The notes beneath the pieces are model-generated. The model was given only the letters and a program-made list of their open reading frames with translations. It made no database searches and was not told where the DNA came from. Shown one piece after another: positions 63,108 to 64,000 of a DNA stretch of 64,000 nucleotides. The stretch is from JANWHQ01 sp963775275 (GTDB lineage: Bacteria > Pseudomonadota > Alphaproteobacteria > Caulobacterales > Caulobacteraceae). Positions within the stretch are counted from its first letter, which is position 1. Each line of letters begins with the position of its first letter. The translations under genes and the position numbers were made by a program. The stretch lies in contig CAVZII010000005.1 of NCBI GenBank assembly GCA_963775275.1, positions 1,674,001 through 1,738,000 of the forward strand, read 5' to 3'.

Positions 63108-64000
63108 ATGCTCGTCCGCGCCCTCCTCTGCTGCGCACTGATCGCGGCCCTGGCCGCCTGCCGCGGGCCGGCGCCGAAGCCGCCGGCCGCCCCGGCGGGG
63201 CCCGGACAGGCCGTGCGCCTGCCGGCCGACGTGGTCCCCTCGGCCTACCGGATCAGCGTCACGCCCGACGCAGAGCGCATGGCCTTCAAGGGCCACGTCT
63301 CCATCGACGTCGAGGTCAGCTCGCCCGTGCGGGCGATCGTGATGAACGCCAACGAGCTCACCGTCTCGCGCGCCGCGGTGGACGGCCAGCCGGCGGCCGG
63401 GATCGCCCTGGACCCGGCGGCGGAGACGCTCACCCTGACGCTCGACCGGCCGATCGCGGCGGGGCGGCACGTCGTGGACATCGACTACGCCGGCAAGATC
63501 AACCAGGGCGCCTACGGCCTCTTCGCCCTCGACTACGACACGCCCCAGGGCCATCGGCGCATGCTCGCCACCCAGTTCGAGAACGTCGACGCGCGCCGCT
63601 TCGTCCCCTCGTGGGACGAGCCCGCCCGCAAGGCGAGCTTCCAGCTGACCGTCACCGCGCCGCAGGACGAGATGGCGGTCTCGAACATGCCCATCGCCGA
63701 GGAGCATCCCCTGGCGGGCGGCCTGAAGCAGGTGAGCTTCCAGGCGACGCCCAAGATGTCGTCCTATCTGCTGTTCCTGGGCCTTGGGGACCTCGAGCGG
63801 ATCAGCCGCAAGGTGGACGGCGTCGACGTCGGGGTCGTGTTCCGGCGCGGCGCGGCGGACAAGGCGCGCTATGCCCTCGACCGGGCGAGCGAGCTGCTCG
63901 GCTACTACGATCGCTACTTCGCGATCCCCTATCCCCTGCCCAAGCTCGATCTCGTCGCCGCGCCGGGCGCGGCGGGCTTCGCGGCCATGGAGAACTGGGG
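63108..64000 (+). CDS. M1 family aminopeptidase, partial (runs off the window)
   Basis: The first 297 residues of a gluzincin aminopeptidase. The N-terminus is a short lipoprotein-type signal (LIAALAACRG, Cys at about 19). The M1 beta domain follows (VVPSAYRISVTPDAERMAFKGHVSIDVEV; GLFALDYDTPQGHRRMLATQFENVDARRFVPSWDEPARKASFQL) and the fragment ends in the substrate-binding GxMEN motif (AAMENWG). The HExxH lies beyond the window. It probably acts at the periplasmic side of an envelope membrane. ATG at 63108. Confidence 0.9.
   Translation, partial: MLVRALLCCALIAALAACRGPAPKPPAAPAGPGQAVRLPADVVPSAYRISVTPDAERMAFKGHVSIDVEVSSPVRAIVMNANELTVSRAAVDGQPAAGIALDPAAETLTLTLDRPIAAGRHVVDIDYAGKINQGAYGLFALDYDTPQGHRRMLATQFENVDARRFVPSWDEPARKASFQLTVTAPQDEMAVSNMPIAEEHPLAGGLKQVSFQATPKMSSYLLFLGLGDLERISRKVDGVDVGVVFRRGAADKARYALDRASELLGYYDRYFAIPYPLPKLDLVAAPGAAGFAAMENW

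Overview
The window is a very GC-rich, densely coded chromosomal segment of an alphaproteobacterium, most likely Caulobacteraceae (Phenylobacterium/Caulobacter-like). The clues are a phoR-phoU-phoB cluster, acnA divergent from a cytochrome c maturation (ccm) cluster, a DUF2794 protein, a two-subunit 3-oxoacid CoA-transferase, metX-metW, candidate promoters of the Caulobacter type (TTGACG/TTGACA plus GCTANA-like) and short palindromes with an ACCGGT core. I see no rRNA, tRNA, CRISPR array, prophage or complete insertion sequence. It is mostly ordinary chromosome with a few accessory islands.

Layout. 0-3.2 kb: phosphate regulation (phoR, phoU, phoB), without the pstCAB genes that usually sit between phoR and phoU. 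3.2-8 kb: rfbC, recR, a lipoprotein, a CitE-like lyase, DUF2237, thpR, tesA. 8-12 kb: the ybbA-ybbP ABC exporter and a Bax inhibitor-1 protein. 12-13.4 kb: a broken winged-helix gene, a small ORF, DUF2794 and a gene-free stretch with a strong orphan terminator. 13.4-21 kb: DUF1223, aconitase, then ccmA-ccmB, two opposite-strand genes (TrpF-like, GNAT), then ccmC-ccmD-ccmG. 21-29.5 kb: MarR with a lysine tail, then a long leftward block (cysS, SRPBCC, IscU-like, yidD, thrS, ftsY, yciB) and folE. 29.4-31.8 kb: a three-gene unit (DUF2141/acyl-hydrolase fusion, membrane protein, winged-helix regulator) behind a promoter with an overlapping palindromic operator. 31.8-38 kb: LytTR regulator, M48 peptidase, hisI, scoAB, hybrid sensor kinase. 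38-50.2 kb: the most distinctive region, a 2,208-residue autotransporter followed by a TIGR03032-type protein and a DUF459/SGNH/MBOAT/membrane-protein set that looks like an envelope O-acylation system. 50-55.4 kb: an EmrAB-NodT drug efflux operon with a divergent LysR regulator. 55.4-64 kb: cupin, gloB, methyltransferase, P-II protein, metX-metW, a sixA-DUF952-pyrD chain, a lone nuoB, alkB and the start of an M1 aminopeptidase.

Two things cut across the annotation. First, five otherwise well-preserved genes (recR, tesA, ccmA, the TIGR03032 gene and sixA) each carry one extra base relative to the expected frame, with ybbA and a winged-helix gene as weaker cases. This points to small insertion errors in the assembly, or less likely to recent pseudogenisation. 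Second, intergenic palindromes are frequent. The most interesting is a twin-palindrome element present three times (1509-1675, 6484-6649, and reversed at 22022-22186), in which the two neighbouring stems of each copy share the same core variant.
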